Shown: positions 1 through 47,900 of the stretch, one piece after another
Layout: every line of letters starts with the position of its first letter
Position numbering within the stretch: the stretch's first letter is position 1
DNA from: Ahaetulla prasina
Taxonomy: Eukaryota > Chordata > Lepidosauria > Squamata > Colubridae
Direction of reading: 5' to 3'
DNA length: 64,000 nucleotides
Assembly (NCBI RefSeq): GCF_028640845.1
Contig: NC_080541.1
Span: forward strand, 2,770,935-2,834,934
Notes under the pieces: generated by a model
What the model saw: only the letters and a program-made list of their open reading frames with translations
Database searches by the model: none
Told to the model about the DNA's origin: nothing
Program-made: the position numbers and the translations under genes

Positions 1-475
1 CTGCCTTGAGGTTGAGATGAGTGAAGAGGAGGAAGAATAGCTGGGGCCTGTTCCAGATGCACGTATGCGCAGAGCACTTAGGAGAGGAGAACAACGGAGG
101 ACAAGGAGTCAACTAAGAAAGCAAGGCCCACGTGGACGCTAAATGGCCCCTCCCTGGCTGGGGAATAAATAGAAGGAAAAGGGGAGTGGTGGTTGTAGGA
201 GACAACCGTTCGTATTTCTGAAGATTTTGCTCATGGTGTTTCATGCCACAAAGACTGCTTGCCAGAACTTAATTTGCAGCCTTTGAGCTGGGAGCTCCCG
301 GCCTGGCAATTATCACAAGGAACTGATAAGGTCTATTGCTGCTGTTAACTCCTTGCAGGACTGTTGCCTGGACTTTTCGGTGGGTGAATGCCATTAATTC
401 ACAAGAGATAAATAAAGAGGGGGTTTTCATGACAAGGAATCCGTTTCTTGTTTCTGCTAAGGCTGGGTCAGAACA
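1..475 (+). mobile_element. LTR-like repeat, copy 1 (5' truncated by window edge)
   Basis: The first 150 bases, an acidic-then-basic peptide-like stretch followed by TGGCCCCTCCC, match the solo-LTR-like element at 43575-44167. An AATAAA lies at about 411 and the copy ends ...GTCAGAACA, comparable with GGTCACAACA of the other copy. It lies in NAPRT intron 8. Homology is by eye; the LTR assignment is inferred from the TG...CA ends of the complete copy. Confidence 0.5.
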
Positions 476-1109
476 GGAAGCCAAGGCCAAACCATAATAT
501 AAATATGGGGTGATAATCTGGATTGCTTTGATAGTTACTAAAAATACAGGAAGTGCATTAGTTGTATCACACTGCACCACTATATTTAACTTCCCCTGCT
601 GCTAAAAATACAGAATACTCCATTTCGAACTCTGCTCAATCTTTCCTAGCATTCCCTTCTTTGGAAAACATAATCGCTTCCCTCTGTGCTTCAGCATGTG
701 ACTTTTAATCACTATATTTCTAATCTTTTTTCTCGTTTACTTATTTCATCCAATTTATACAGCAGTCCATCTCTTGTGTGTGACTCTAGGTAGCTCACAA
801 GGTTAAAATAAGAAAAAAAGCCACATGAATCAAAATAATTAAAAAGTTAAAAGAGTTTTTTAAAATATTATGTAATTTGAAAAAACAACATCCTGCAAAC
901 TTCTACCACTGATGGAATCCAGATCAAGGTTTAACCATTTTGCACACAATATGTTTAGCAGACATCGGCTGCATTTGCATAAGCAGGTAAAAAACACACA
1001 CCCCAAAACCCAGATACTGCATTTTTACAATACCTTAAACTGGGTGACTTTTAAACTCAGTTAATTTTTGCGGAGAATTTAGAACATCGTGCAAATCCAG
1101 CCAACTTGG
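476..1109. other. No recognisable gene, AT-rich intron DNA
   Basis: NAPRT intron 8. No exon-like segment with NAPRT similarity and no clear repeat seen. Confidence 0.5.
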
Positions 1110-1990
1110 TCAAAGATTCAGGGTTTGACGCAAATTTAAGAAATGCATTCGGTATACATTTTAACCATAAGAAATGTGCAATGTGAATATTTTAAGAGTG
1201 CTATCGGGATATTTATTAAAGTTTATCTCACTTCAGCTGCAAGGAAGTGGAATATGTCAGAATTAAAAAAAAAACACAGGGAAATAGAAGAAAATTTTGA
1301 CTGCTTTATCACAACATTGTAATATTAAAATACTGCTTCCAGTTACCAGTTACAATTAATCTGTGGAACAACTTGCCTCCAGAAGTTCTGAATGCTTCAA
1401 CACTGGAAGTTTTTAAGAAGAGATCGGACATTTATTTGTCTGAAATGATAGAGGGTTTCGTGCCTGAGAAGCGGGTTAGACTAGAAGACCTCCAAGGTTC
1501 CCTTCCAACTCTGCTATTCTATTTTATATATAAAAGTTTTGGTCACCACATTACAAAAAAGATGTCGAGACTTTTGGAAAATGATGATTAAAGGGATGGA
1601 GACTAAAACATATGAAGAACGATTGCAGGAACTGAGTATGTCTAGTTTAATGAAAAGAAGGACTAGGGGTGACATGATAGCATCTTCCAATATCTCAGGG
1701 GTTGCCACAAAGAAGAAGCTATTCTCCAAAGCACCTGAGGGTAGAACAAGAAGCAATGGGTGGAAACTAATCAATTAGAGAAGCAACTTAGAACTAAGGA
1801 GAAATGTCCTGACAGTGAGGACAATTAACCAGTGGAACAGCTTGCCACTGGAAGCTGTGGGTGCTCCATCACTGGAAGTTTTTAAGAAGAGACTGGACAG
1901 CCACTTGTCTGAAATGGTATAGCGTCTCCTTCTTGGGCAGGGGGTTGGACTAGAAGACCTCCAAAGGTCCCTTCCAGCTTTATTCTATTC
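1110..1990 (+). mobile_element. CR1-like LINE fragment with a second CR1 tail inside
   Basis: 1110-1334 and 1540-1990 match, in order, 28975-29100 plus 30482-31130. The second part carries the CR1 C-terminal frame ([24 protein letters not shown]) and ends in the CR1 tail GGTTGGACTAGAAGACCTCC. Between them, 1340-1538 is another CR1 3' end, so one CR1 has landed in another. Confidence 0.65.
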
Positions 1991-2087
1991 CAACCTTCAC
2001 TGCAAAGGCTAAGAAAGCTTTTGGGCTCTATAGATCATCAAAAAATATTTCCCCACCCCAGGCCAAGCTGCATCGGTGTATCCTCAC

Positions 2088-38727
<36,640 letters not shown>

Positions 38728-38971
38728 GGCCCCGCCGCGCCCGCCCGCCCGGCTCGCCTCTCCTCTCCTCGGCTCGGCTGCGCTCCGAGCTCTGCGCCCG
38801 GCCGGGGCACGCGGAGACCCAGCAAGCCAGGAGCCCCGCCCACCCCGAGGGGAAGCCACGCCTCCTCCTCCTCCTCCTTCTCCCCCCCCCGCACCTCGAG
38901 ACATTGTAGCGCTGGAGCGGAAGGGGAGCTTCCCTCGCTTAGCGCCAGCAGGGCGCCCGCGGGCCACCCAT

Positions 38972-41465
38972 GGGATGGAATGGAATAGAATAGAATAGAA
39001 TAGGAGAATGGGAATGGGAATGGGAATATACTAGAGTAGAGTAGAGTAGAGTAGAATAGAATAGAATAGAATAGAATAGAATAGAATAGAATAGAATAGA
39101 ATAGGAGAATGGGAATGGGAATGGGAATATACTAGAGTAGAGTAGAGTAGAGTAGAGTAGAGTAGAATAGAATAGAATAGAATAGAATAGAATAGAATAG
39201 AATAGAATAGAATAGGAGAATGGGAATGGGAATGGGAATATACTAGAGTAGAGTAGAGTAGAGTAGAGTAGAATAGAATAGAATAGAATAGAATAGAATA
39301 GAATAGAATAGAATAGAATAGAATAGGAGAATGGGAATGGGAATATACTAGAGTAGAGTAGAATAGAATAGAATAGAATAGAATAGAATAGAATAGAATA
39401 GGAGAATGGGAATGGGAATGGGAATATACTAGAGTAGAGTAGAATAGAATAGAATAGAATAGAATAGAATAGAATAGAATAGGAGAATGGGAATGGGAAT
39501 GGGAATATACTAGAGTAGAGTAGAGTAGAATAGAATAGAATAGAATAGAATAGAATAGAATAGAATAGAATAGAATAGAATAGGAGAATGGGAATGGGAA
39601 TGGGAATATACTAGAGTAGAATAGAATAGAATAGAATAGAATAGAATAGAATAGAATAGAATAGAATAGAATAGAATAGAATAGGAGAATGGGAATGGGA
39701 ATGGGAATATACTAGAGTAGAGTAGAATAGAATAGAATAGAATAGAGATGGGAATGAATGGGAATGGAGATGAGATATACTAGAGTAGAGTAGAGTAGAA
39801 TGAGAATAGAATAGAATGGAATAGAATAGAATAGAATAGAATAGAATAGAATAGGAGAATGGGAATGGGAATGGGAATATACTAGAGTAGAGAATAGAAT
39901 AGAATAGAATGAGATAGAATAGATAGAATAGATAGAATAGATAGAATAGAATAGAATGGGAGATAGAATGGGAATGGGAATATACTAGAATAGAATGGAA
40001 TAGAATAGAATAGAATAGGAGAATGGGAATGGGAATGGGAATGGGAATATACTAGAGTAGAGTAGAATAGAATAGAATAGAATAGAATAGAATAGAATAG
40101 AATAGAATAGGAGAATGGGAATGGGAATATACTAGAGTAGAGTAGAATAGAATAGAATAGAATAGAATAGAATAGGAGAATGGGAATGGGAATGGGAATA
40201 TACTAGAGTAGAATAGAATAGAATAGAATAGAATAGAATAGAATAGAATAGGAGAATGGGAATGGGAATGGGAATATACTAGAGTAGAGTAGAGTAGAAT
40301 AGAATAGAATAGAATAGAATAGAATAGAATAGAATAGAATAGAATAGAATAGAATAGGAGAATGGGAATGGGAATATACTAGAGTAGAGTAGAATAGAAT
40401 AGAATAGAATAGAATAGAATAGAATAGAATAGAATAGGAGAATGGGAGATGGAATGGGAATGAATGGGAATGGGAATGGGAATATACTAGAGTAGAGTAG
40501 AGTAGAATAGAATAGAATAGAATAGAATAGAATAGAATAGAATAGGAGAATGGGAATGGGAATGGGAATATACTAGAGTAGAGTAGAATAGAATAGAATA
40601 GAATAGAATAGAATAGAATAGAATAGAATAGAATAGGAGAATGGGAATGGGAATGGGAATGGGAATATACTAGAGTAGAATAGAATAGAATAGAATAGAA
40701 TAGAATAGAATAGAATAGGAGAATGGGAATGGGAATATACTAGAGTAGAATAGAATAGAATAGAATAGAATAGAATAGAATAGAATAGAATAGAATAGAA
40801 TAGAATAGAATAGAATAGGAGAATGGGAATGGGAATGGGAATATACTAGAGTAGAGTAGAGTAGAATAGAATAGAATAGAATAGAATAGAATAGAATAGA
40901 ATAGAATAGAATAGAATAGAATAGAATAGAATAGGAGAATGGGAATGGGAATGGGAATATACTAGAGTAGAGTAGAATAGAATAGAATAGAATAGAATAG
41001 AATAGAATAGGAGAATGGGAATGGGAATATACTAGAGTAGAATAGAATAGAATAGAATAGAATAGAATAGAATAGAATAGAATAGAATAGAATAGAATAG
41101 GAGAATGGGAATGGGAATGGGAATATACTAGAGTAGAGTAGAGTAGAGTAGAATAGAATAGAATAGAATAGAATAGAATAGAATAGAATAGGAGAATGGG
41201 AATGGGAATGGGAATATACTAGAGTAGAGTAGAGTAGAATAGAATAGAATAGAATAGAATAGAATAGAATAGAATAGGAGAATGGGAATGGGAATGGGAA
41301 TGGGAATATACTAGAGTAGAATAGAATAGAATAGAATAGAATAGAATAGAATAGAATAGAATAGAATAATAGATGGAATGGAATGGAATAGAATAGGGAA
41401 TGGGGGTGGGAATTGGAATGGAGTAGAGTACAGTAGAATAGAAAATACAGAATAGAGTGGAGTGG
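38972..41465. repeat. 2.5-kb AATAG higher-order satellite
   Basis: About 26 units of 70-120 bp: an (AATAG)n block, then GGAGAATGGGAATGGGAATG (one to four GGGAAT), then ATATACTAGAGTAGAGTAG. The number of AATAG and GGGAAT subunits varies from unit to unit. The block lies between the NAPRT promoter and EEF1D. Confidence 0.95.
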
Positions 41466-41620
41466 AGTGGAATAGAAGAGAAATGAAGAAGAGAAGAGAA
41501 AAGAGAAGAGGAAGAATGAAGATTTAATCAAACTTAATTGTCCCTTTGAAAGCTGGTGGCCATTGCCACAGATCCTGCATGGGAAAAAGCCCTGGAGTGT
41601 GGGGTGTGTGTGTGTGTCCC
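41466..41620. other. Satellite edge and short GT-rich DNA
   Basis: Degenerate GGAAT/GAAGA sequence, then a GTGTGTGTG run near 41605. No gene. Confidence 0.5.
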
Positions 41621-41621
41621 C

Positions 41622-41910
41622 CTTTTTACGACTTTTCTTGCCACGTTTAAGTGAACCAGGGCAGGTATGGAATTAGTCACAAGGTTGTTAAGCAAATCTG
41701 GCTTCCCCTTTTTGACTTTGCTTGCCAGGAGGTCGCCAAAGGGTGTGTGTGTGTCACGTGACCCCGGGACGTGACTAGCCCGTCATAAATGTGAGTCAGT
41801 TGTCAAACAGCCGAATGTAAAAAACAGTCATCGCTCCTTTTTTTTCAGTTGCTGTTTTAACTTTGGTCACTAAGCAAACGGTTTTAAGTCGAGGACTGCC
41901 GCCTCCTCTG
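41622..41910 (+). mobile_element. MITE family A copy
   Basis: TTTTACGACTTTTCTTGCCA ... CATAAATGTGAGTCAGTTG ... AAACGGTTTTAAGTCGAGGACTG. Confidence 0.7.
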
Positions 41911-41942
41911 TTTCTGCCCCTGGTAAGGCCAGCTAGCTAGGT

Positions 41943-42066
41943 CAGGGGTCTGCAACCTTGGCTCTTTTAAGACTTGTGGACTTCAACTCCCAGACTTCCT
42001 CAGCCAGCAAAGCTGAAGGGAGTTGAAGTCCACAAGTCTTAAAAGAGCCAAGGGTGCAGACCCCTG
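41943..42066. mobile_element. Palindromic hAT MITE (family B)
   Basis: CAGGGGTCTGCAACCTTGGC ... GCCAAGGGTGCAGACCCCTG hairpin. Confidence 0.85.
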
Positions 42067-42655
42067 AGCTACGCCACTCCAGGTCACTTTTGTCCAAAGG
42101 GGGGGGGCACCCCTTGGAGACTTACATCCCCCTTTGACTTTCCACAAAGTGAGGACTTACTGGCTCACTCCTAGGTGCTGGTCCAGGATGGGGATCGAGC
42201 CCTTTCCATTACTCATTGGCTGCCTCTGGGAGTTCTTGATTTCTTTTTTAATATACTGTACTTTCGATTTTTATTTGTAAGCCTGTGTGCGAGTGGCTGT
42301 GAAATTGGGCAGCCTGCAAACTCTGGCCCTGGCATCTCAGAGGGGAGCAGGCAGCAGGGCTTCTCATTAACCTTCCATGTTGAATTTTAACTATCTTCAC
42401 CTCTAGTTTACATTTTTGTATTGTTTTTTTTTTTAAAACGTTTTATTTGTACATCGCCCAGAGTCCCTTTGTGAGGGAGACGGGCAGCAGTTCCTAAAAT
42501 AGGTATTGATTTATGATAAGTCTGATAAGACGGATGGTAAGATAGGCAATAGAAATCATAAATGGTACAAAATGAGATAGGATAAATGGATATAAGGTCA
42601 GCCCAATGTGATTTTACTCAATAAACCATGGTAAAAACCAATTAGGCATACAAGC
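42067..42655. other. Intergenic DNA, no gene seen
   Basis: A LINE-like TTTTATTTGTACATCGCCCAGAGTCC fragment lies near 42440; otherwise nothing clear. Confidence 0.4.
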
Positions 42656-42699
42656 CTGGCTTTTTAGTTTTTTTGATTACCTATTCAGTCCAATTGTTC

Positions 42700-43045
42700 T
42701 CATTATTCTTGTGACTGGTCCAAATAATTATTCTTTTATTCATGAAACATGAAACTCGGTCAACTGAACGTTTAAAAATACATCACAAATATAATTGACT
42801 GGCACTGATGGTTGATACGGGTTGCTGCCAGCATCCTAAGTATCAACCAAGTATCTTCTTAAGATGTACGATGTTCCTGAGTAGTGCAGTCTTTTTTTGC
42901 AGTTCCGCTGGTGTTATTGCAGGAAGCTGCCATTTTTTGATGTAAAATTCTTGGACATGGCGCCAAGTCCCCCGATGACAATGGGTATCACTGTCACGTT
43001 ACATCCATAATCGCGTAGTTTCGATGGCCAGGAGATATTATTACC
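42700..43045 (-). mobile_element. Degenerate LINE fragment (R4/Dong-like)
   Basis: Minus-strand reading gives a broken CNVTVIPIVIGGLGAMSKNF-type segment followed by a stop and ...RRYL, like the region after the reverse transcriptase in R4/Dong-group LINEs. Weak, by eye. Confidence 0.4.
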
Positions 43046-43570
43046 CCGATTCCCCCAAAAGCCAAAAGCCAATCGGGCTTTTGAGCGCATGGCAGTAAGG
43101 CCAAAGCGCTTATTTCAGGGTTCAAAAAAATGTAAGACAGGATCTTATTTTCAGGGAAACACGGTATTAGTCATTGCAAAGCCAGCCAGACTGGTTTTGG
43201 GACTTTTGTCTACCTATAGAGTCCTTACCAAGGGCCTGGGATAGGCAAATCCACATGTTGGACAGTTACAGATATCGTTGCAGGATGGAAGCAGTTAATA
43301 TATATATATATATATATATATTTACTATATTACTAATAATAATTTGTGGGAGAGGGGACTGCTCCGTGTGAGTGGCAGGCATGCAACTCCACATTCAGGC
43401 ACACACACAGGTGCCTGCGACTCACACGAGTAGCACTTCACACATAAGCACGAGAGCCGGCCACTCATGCGAGTGGAACTTTGCATGCGAATGGAGGCTG
43501 TTCCGCCACTTGTGTGGCTTGGTTCGAATCGGGCTGCGGCCTGGTTAATGGGTTGCGGTCCAGGGGTTGG
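43046..43570. other. Intergenic DNA with (TA)n
   Basis: (TA)14-type run at about 43296-43322. No gene. Confidence 0.5.
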
Positions 43571-43574
43571 GGAC

Positions 43575-44167
43575 TGTTGTGGTCCGCCAGTAGCCTGCGG
43601 AGTTGGCAACGGAGTCGGACAGCGATGAGGCTGAGGAAGAACATGGGCCAGTCCTGGAGGCTGGGGAAGACCCAGATGAGGCGGGGCCAGGGCCATTGGG
43701 GAGTGAGGTGCAGACTCCAGAGGCTGACAGTAGTGAGGCAGAGGAACAGGAGGAGCCTGTTCCTAATGCACGCATGAGAAGAGCTGCCAGAAGGCAAGAG
43801 CAGCTCAAGCAAAAAGGACAACTCGGGAGTAGGGCCAAGAGATGATTGGCCCCTCCCATTAAGGCTTAAAAGAGCAGCACCAGCATTTGGGCTTTGTCTG
43901 AAAACATTGATAGCCTTGCTCTTTCTCTTGCTGCATTTATTTCTTGTTGGCGTCTTCTGCTTTTGAATTGTTGCCAAGAAAGGCCTTTGGCAGGTTGCCT
44001 AATTAGACCAAGGTTGGTGATAAGACTGAGGACTTGTGTTATGAAGAATTTGCTTTGATTTTGTTTAGACTACGCTGAGAACGAGTTAATTCTCAGCTGT
44101 TCTGATAAAGTCTGTTTTTGAACTGGTTGCATTTGCTACTATCTACTTGGGCCTTGGTCACAACAGG
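43575..44167 (+). mobile_element. Solo-LTR-like element, copy 2 (most complete)
   Basis: 593 bp with inverted ends TGTTGTG ... CACAACA and an internal AT-rich start region after TGGCCCCTCCC. The 5' part is open in one frame and would encode an acidic stretch ending in a basic Arg/Gln tail, a feature shared with 1-150 and with the minus-strand copies at 49376-50093 and 51890-52558. No gag/pol is present. LTR identity is an inference from ends and repetition. Confidence 0.6.
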
Positions 44168-44910
44168 GCCCCCTGCTTTATGGACCTCGGATTTCCACAG
44201 GCACTTTCAACCGATTTGATGAAAGCTGAGCTTTGTGCGTGGACGTGCAAGCATTCAACAGAGGGAATTAAAAACGTTCTTTGTTAAGCCTAAAAAACAT
44301 TAAATTATCCTTCTCGCATGTCGAAGAAAGATGGGATTCCATGTTGAAACCATGTTCTTTTGCAACACTGATGGAAAGATCACGCTCAACATAGAACGGC
44401 TGGCCACTGGGATCTTTTGAGCAACATCTGGTGTTTTGAGTGGATCTCTCTGTATCAGGAGTGTCCAATTGTGGCCACTTTAAAACCTGTGGACTTTGAC
44501 TCCCAGAATTCCCCAGCTGGCTGGGGAATTCTGAGAGTTGAAGTCTATAGGTCTTAAAAAGTGGCCCAGGCGATGCTGCCCAGGCGATCTGGAGCAGTCT
44601 ACTGGAGAATGTCCACTTTTTAAAACTTTCCAACACAACTGATACACCACGGTGGAATTTGATTTTGCAGTCACAAAGTCTGCAGGGCTGCAATCTCACA
44701 AAAACACCCCGGTTAAAGGTATGTTAGTTAAACACCACTTCTGAAATGAGCGACCTCTGGAAGTGAGCATTTACATCCCAGGCGCCGTTGATGTTGCTTC
44801 CTAGTGTCACAATCTCAGACTTCTTAATCCGCAGGGAAAGACAAGAGGCCCCAGCATCGCTCTCCAACTCTTAACCATTTATTAGCTTTAGAAAGGGTAA
44901 AGGTTTGCCG
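44168..44910. other. Intergenic DNA downstream of EEF1D with a hairpin MITE
   Basis: 44457-44575 is a diverged family-B-like hairpin (CAGGAGTGTCCAATTGTGGC ... AGTGGCC). The rest up to the EEF1D stop has no gene. Confidence 0.55.
44878..44883 (-). terminator. EEF1D: EEF1D polyadenylation signal AATAAA
   Basis: AATAAA on the minus strand 27 bases after the EEF1D stop codon, implying a very short 3' UTR, as usual for this gene. The cleavage site would be roughly 44850-44865. Confidence 0.75.
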
Positions 44911-44949
44911 TTAGATCTTGTTGAAAGCAGCTATGTCAACACTCTGCAC
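44911..44949 (-). CDS. EEF1D: EEF1D terminal coding exon
   Basis: Only 39 coding bases: acceptor ttctag, then [12 protein letters not shown] and TAA. This is the invariant C-terminus of eEF1B beta/delta. It is too short to be found by open-frame length and was found by reading the expected C-terminus. Confidence 0.95.
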   Translation of the reverse strand: MQSVDIAAFNKI

Positions 44950-47900
44950 CTAGAAGACAAAAAGAGAGCCATGAGCAGCTTTGTTTGGGGAGACCTGCGC
45001 ATCTCAGGCCTGGCTCCGTCATTTCATTCAGGCGTCCAGAGGCTTCTATAGAAGGGACTTGGACAATGGATGCCTAAAAGGTACTTTGGCCAGGGTGGGT
45101 GTAGTCAAAACGGAGAGAATAGTGAACAATTGAGTTGGAAGGGACCTCAGAGGTCTTCTAGTCCAACCCCTTGCTCAAGCGGGAGACCCTATACCATTTT
45201 AGACAGATGGCTGTCCAGTCTCTTCTTTAAAACCTCCAGCGATGGAGCACCCACAACTTCTGGAGGGAAGCTGCTCCACTGGTTGATTGTCCTCACTGTC
45301 AGTAAATTTCTTCTTAGTTCCAGGTTGCTTCTCTCCTGGATTAGTTTCCATCCACTACTTCTTAAATTCTGGTGCTTTGGAGAATAGGTGGACCCCCTCT
45401 TCTTTGTGGCAGCCCCTCAAATAGTGCAATATTGCTATCATATCCCCCCTAGTCCTTCTTTTCTCTAGACAGGCCATACCCAATTCCTGCAACCATTCTT
45501 CATATGTTTTAGTCTCTCATTCCGTCCACAACTCCCTCCATTTCTTTGATTCTTTGACAATCATTTGTCTGCAAAAATATAAAGGTCTCCTGCCTGAGCA
45601 GGGGGTTGGACTAGAAGACCTCCAAAGTCCCTTCCAACTCTGTGACTCTGTTATCCGCATCTTTGCTGAGCAGAATCAGCAGCGTAAGAACGACTTCTGG
45701 TTCCATTTCCCATTCCTGAAATATCACCACGCCGAAATAAAACATTAACTGTGATTTAAAGCTGCTGAAAACCGGTGAGGTGCGACTGTGAGACTTCAAC
45801 CCTGAGGGCACCAAGGGTTGGGGGATTATTTGGGCCAAAACTCAGCAATAAGGACAACTGTGATGGTCCCTCGTTGGGACTCAGAGCTCGTCAACTGTGC
45901 TAAGCCAAACCCTGGTCTGATTTGTCGAAAGTCAAATGGTCTTCGCGTGTCGAAAGTCTTAATAAAACGACACCATAATAAAAAAGGGTTTTTAGTGAGT
46001 TGTGTGAATTCAGTTAACCAACACTGGGACCAGAATTCTACGCATGTAGCATTTCCTGAGATAACAGCAAGGCAAGGGGTAATATTTGCAGGGTAAAAAC
46101 CTTTATATGGGAGAGGTGGAGCTGGGTTTACAGAACACAACCAAGCCTAAAAATTGACCCATGATTAGCATATTGGTGTATTTAGTCTCGTTGGGTTAAT
46201 TTCTCAATGTCTACTTTATTGTTTTGTTATTTTACTTCTGTTCCATTTACATATCTTTTCATTTTTGTTCCTTTTCACAGTTGTAAGCCGCCTGGAATCC
46301 GCCCCCATGCCGAAATAGGTGGCAAATAAATTTAACAAATAAATAAATGAGCGAATATATAGCTTATGAGGCTTGCAATAAACCTAGTTAAAGCATGCAA
46401 TTTAAATGCATGGTCCTAGAACAGGAGAATCCAATCTTGGCAATGTTATGACCTGGGGATTGCAACTCCCAGAATTCCCCATCCAGAATTTTGGGAGTTG
46501 AAGTTCCCAGGTCATAAAGTTGGCAAAGTTGAACACTTCTGGTCAAATATCTTTCGGGTGACCTGAAATCCCTGATCCTTTATGATTTTTTTTTTGGGGT
46601 GGGGGGGAAAGGGAGGATGTTCTGTGCTTCTGGCTGCTGGATCTCTCTGGAACAGGGTTCATGACCTCTGGCCCATGGGTCATGGGTCAGATGTAGCCTG
46701 CCATTTGAAACAATTCAACCCATGTGACTCCAAAAGAAATATATCCACCTAGCCTGTGCAAGGGGGAGGAAGCAAACTGTCTGGATGTTCTTGAAGCGAT
46801 GGCACCGGCCAGCCACCTCAACCTGTTCCCTGCCCAGATTGTGAGGCAGAGGAGCAGGAAATCAAGACACAGTTGTGGAAGGCCGAACCAATAAGGCTGG
46901 GAAAGTGCAGAGGCCCCCACTCATGCATAGATGTCAGTTGAATATAATAATAATAGCAGTTATCTTCAAAATAAAATATCTGAAAAGGTTAAATCATGGC
47001 AACTGGACCAAAGTTTTTTAAAACTGTTTTGTTTAACATTTTGAGATACTTTTGGCCTGGATCTTCATTTTCATATCTTCATTTTCAGGTTGCTTTTCAT
47101 TTTGGGAAGAAATCCCCTGCAATCTGTATGGCAAGAATTGGTTTAACAAATTAACAATGTTGGAAGGGACCTTGCAGGTCATCTAGTCCAACCCCTCTAC
47201 CTAAGCAGGAGACCCTACACCATTTCGGACAGATGGCAGTCCAGTCTCATCTTGAAAGCTTCCAGGGATGAAGCTCCCACAACTTCCGAAGGCAACTTCT
47301 GTTCCATGGGTTGATTGCTCTCACTGTCAGGGAATCTCTCCTTGATCAGTTTCCATCCACTAGTCCTTGTCTGGCCTTTGGGTGCCTTAGAAAATAGCTT
47401 GACCCCCTCCTCCTCTGTGGCAGCCTCTCAAATATTGGAAGATGCTATCATGTCTCCCATGGTCTTTCTCTTCACTAGACTAGCCAGGCCCAGTTCCTGC
47501 AGCCGTTCTTTCCAACCATTTTCTCTGCCTGCCCAAAATTTTCGTTTTGACTGAAGCAGCTACTTGGATGAGTAACGAAACCTCTCCTGGACTACTGCAA
47601 TGCTCTCTACATGGGGCTCCCCTTGAAGAGTACCCGGAGGCTTCAGTTGGTCCATAATGCAGCTGCGCGGGTGATAGAGGGAGCCTCTCGTGGCTCTCAT
47701 ATAACACCTCTCCTGCGCAGACTGCACTGGCTGCCTGTGGTCTTCCGGGTGCGCTTCAAGGTGCTGGTTACCACCTTTAAAGCGCTCCATGGCTTAGGAC
47801 CGGGATATTTACGGGACTGCCTTCTGTTACCACATGGCTCCCACCGCCCGGTGCGCTCCCATAGAGAGGGTCTTCTCAGGGTGCCGTCAGCCAAACAGTG

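Noticed and set aside
38728..38967. NAPRT translation starting upstream of 38727
   Set aside because: The frame stays open but the peptide is GC-driven, and MEAGGG gives the family's N-terminal length with a strong Kozak context.
40962..41531. 189-codon minus-strand frame in the AATAG satellite
   Set aside because: Translation of a pentamer repeat, no start context or domain.
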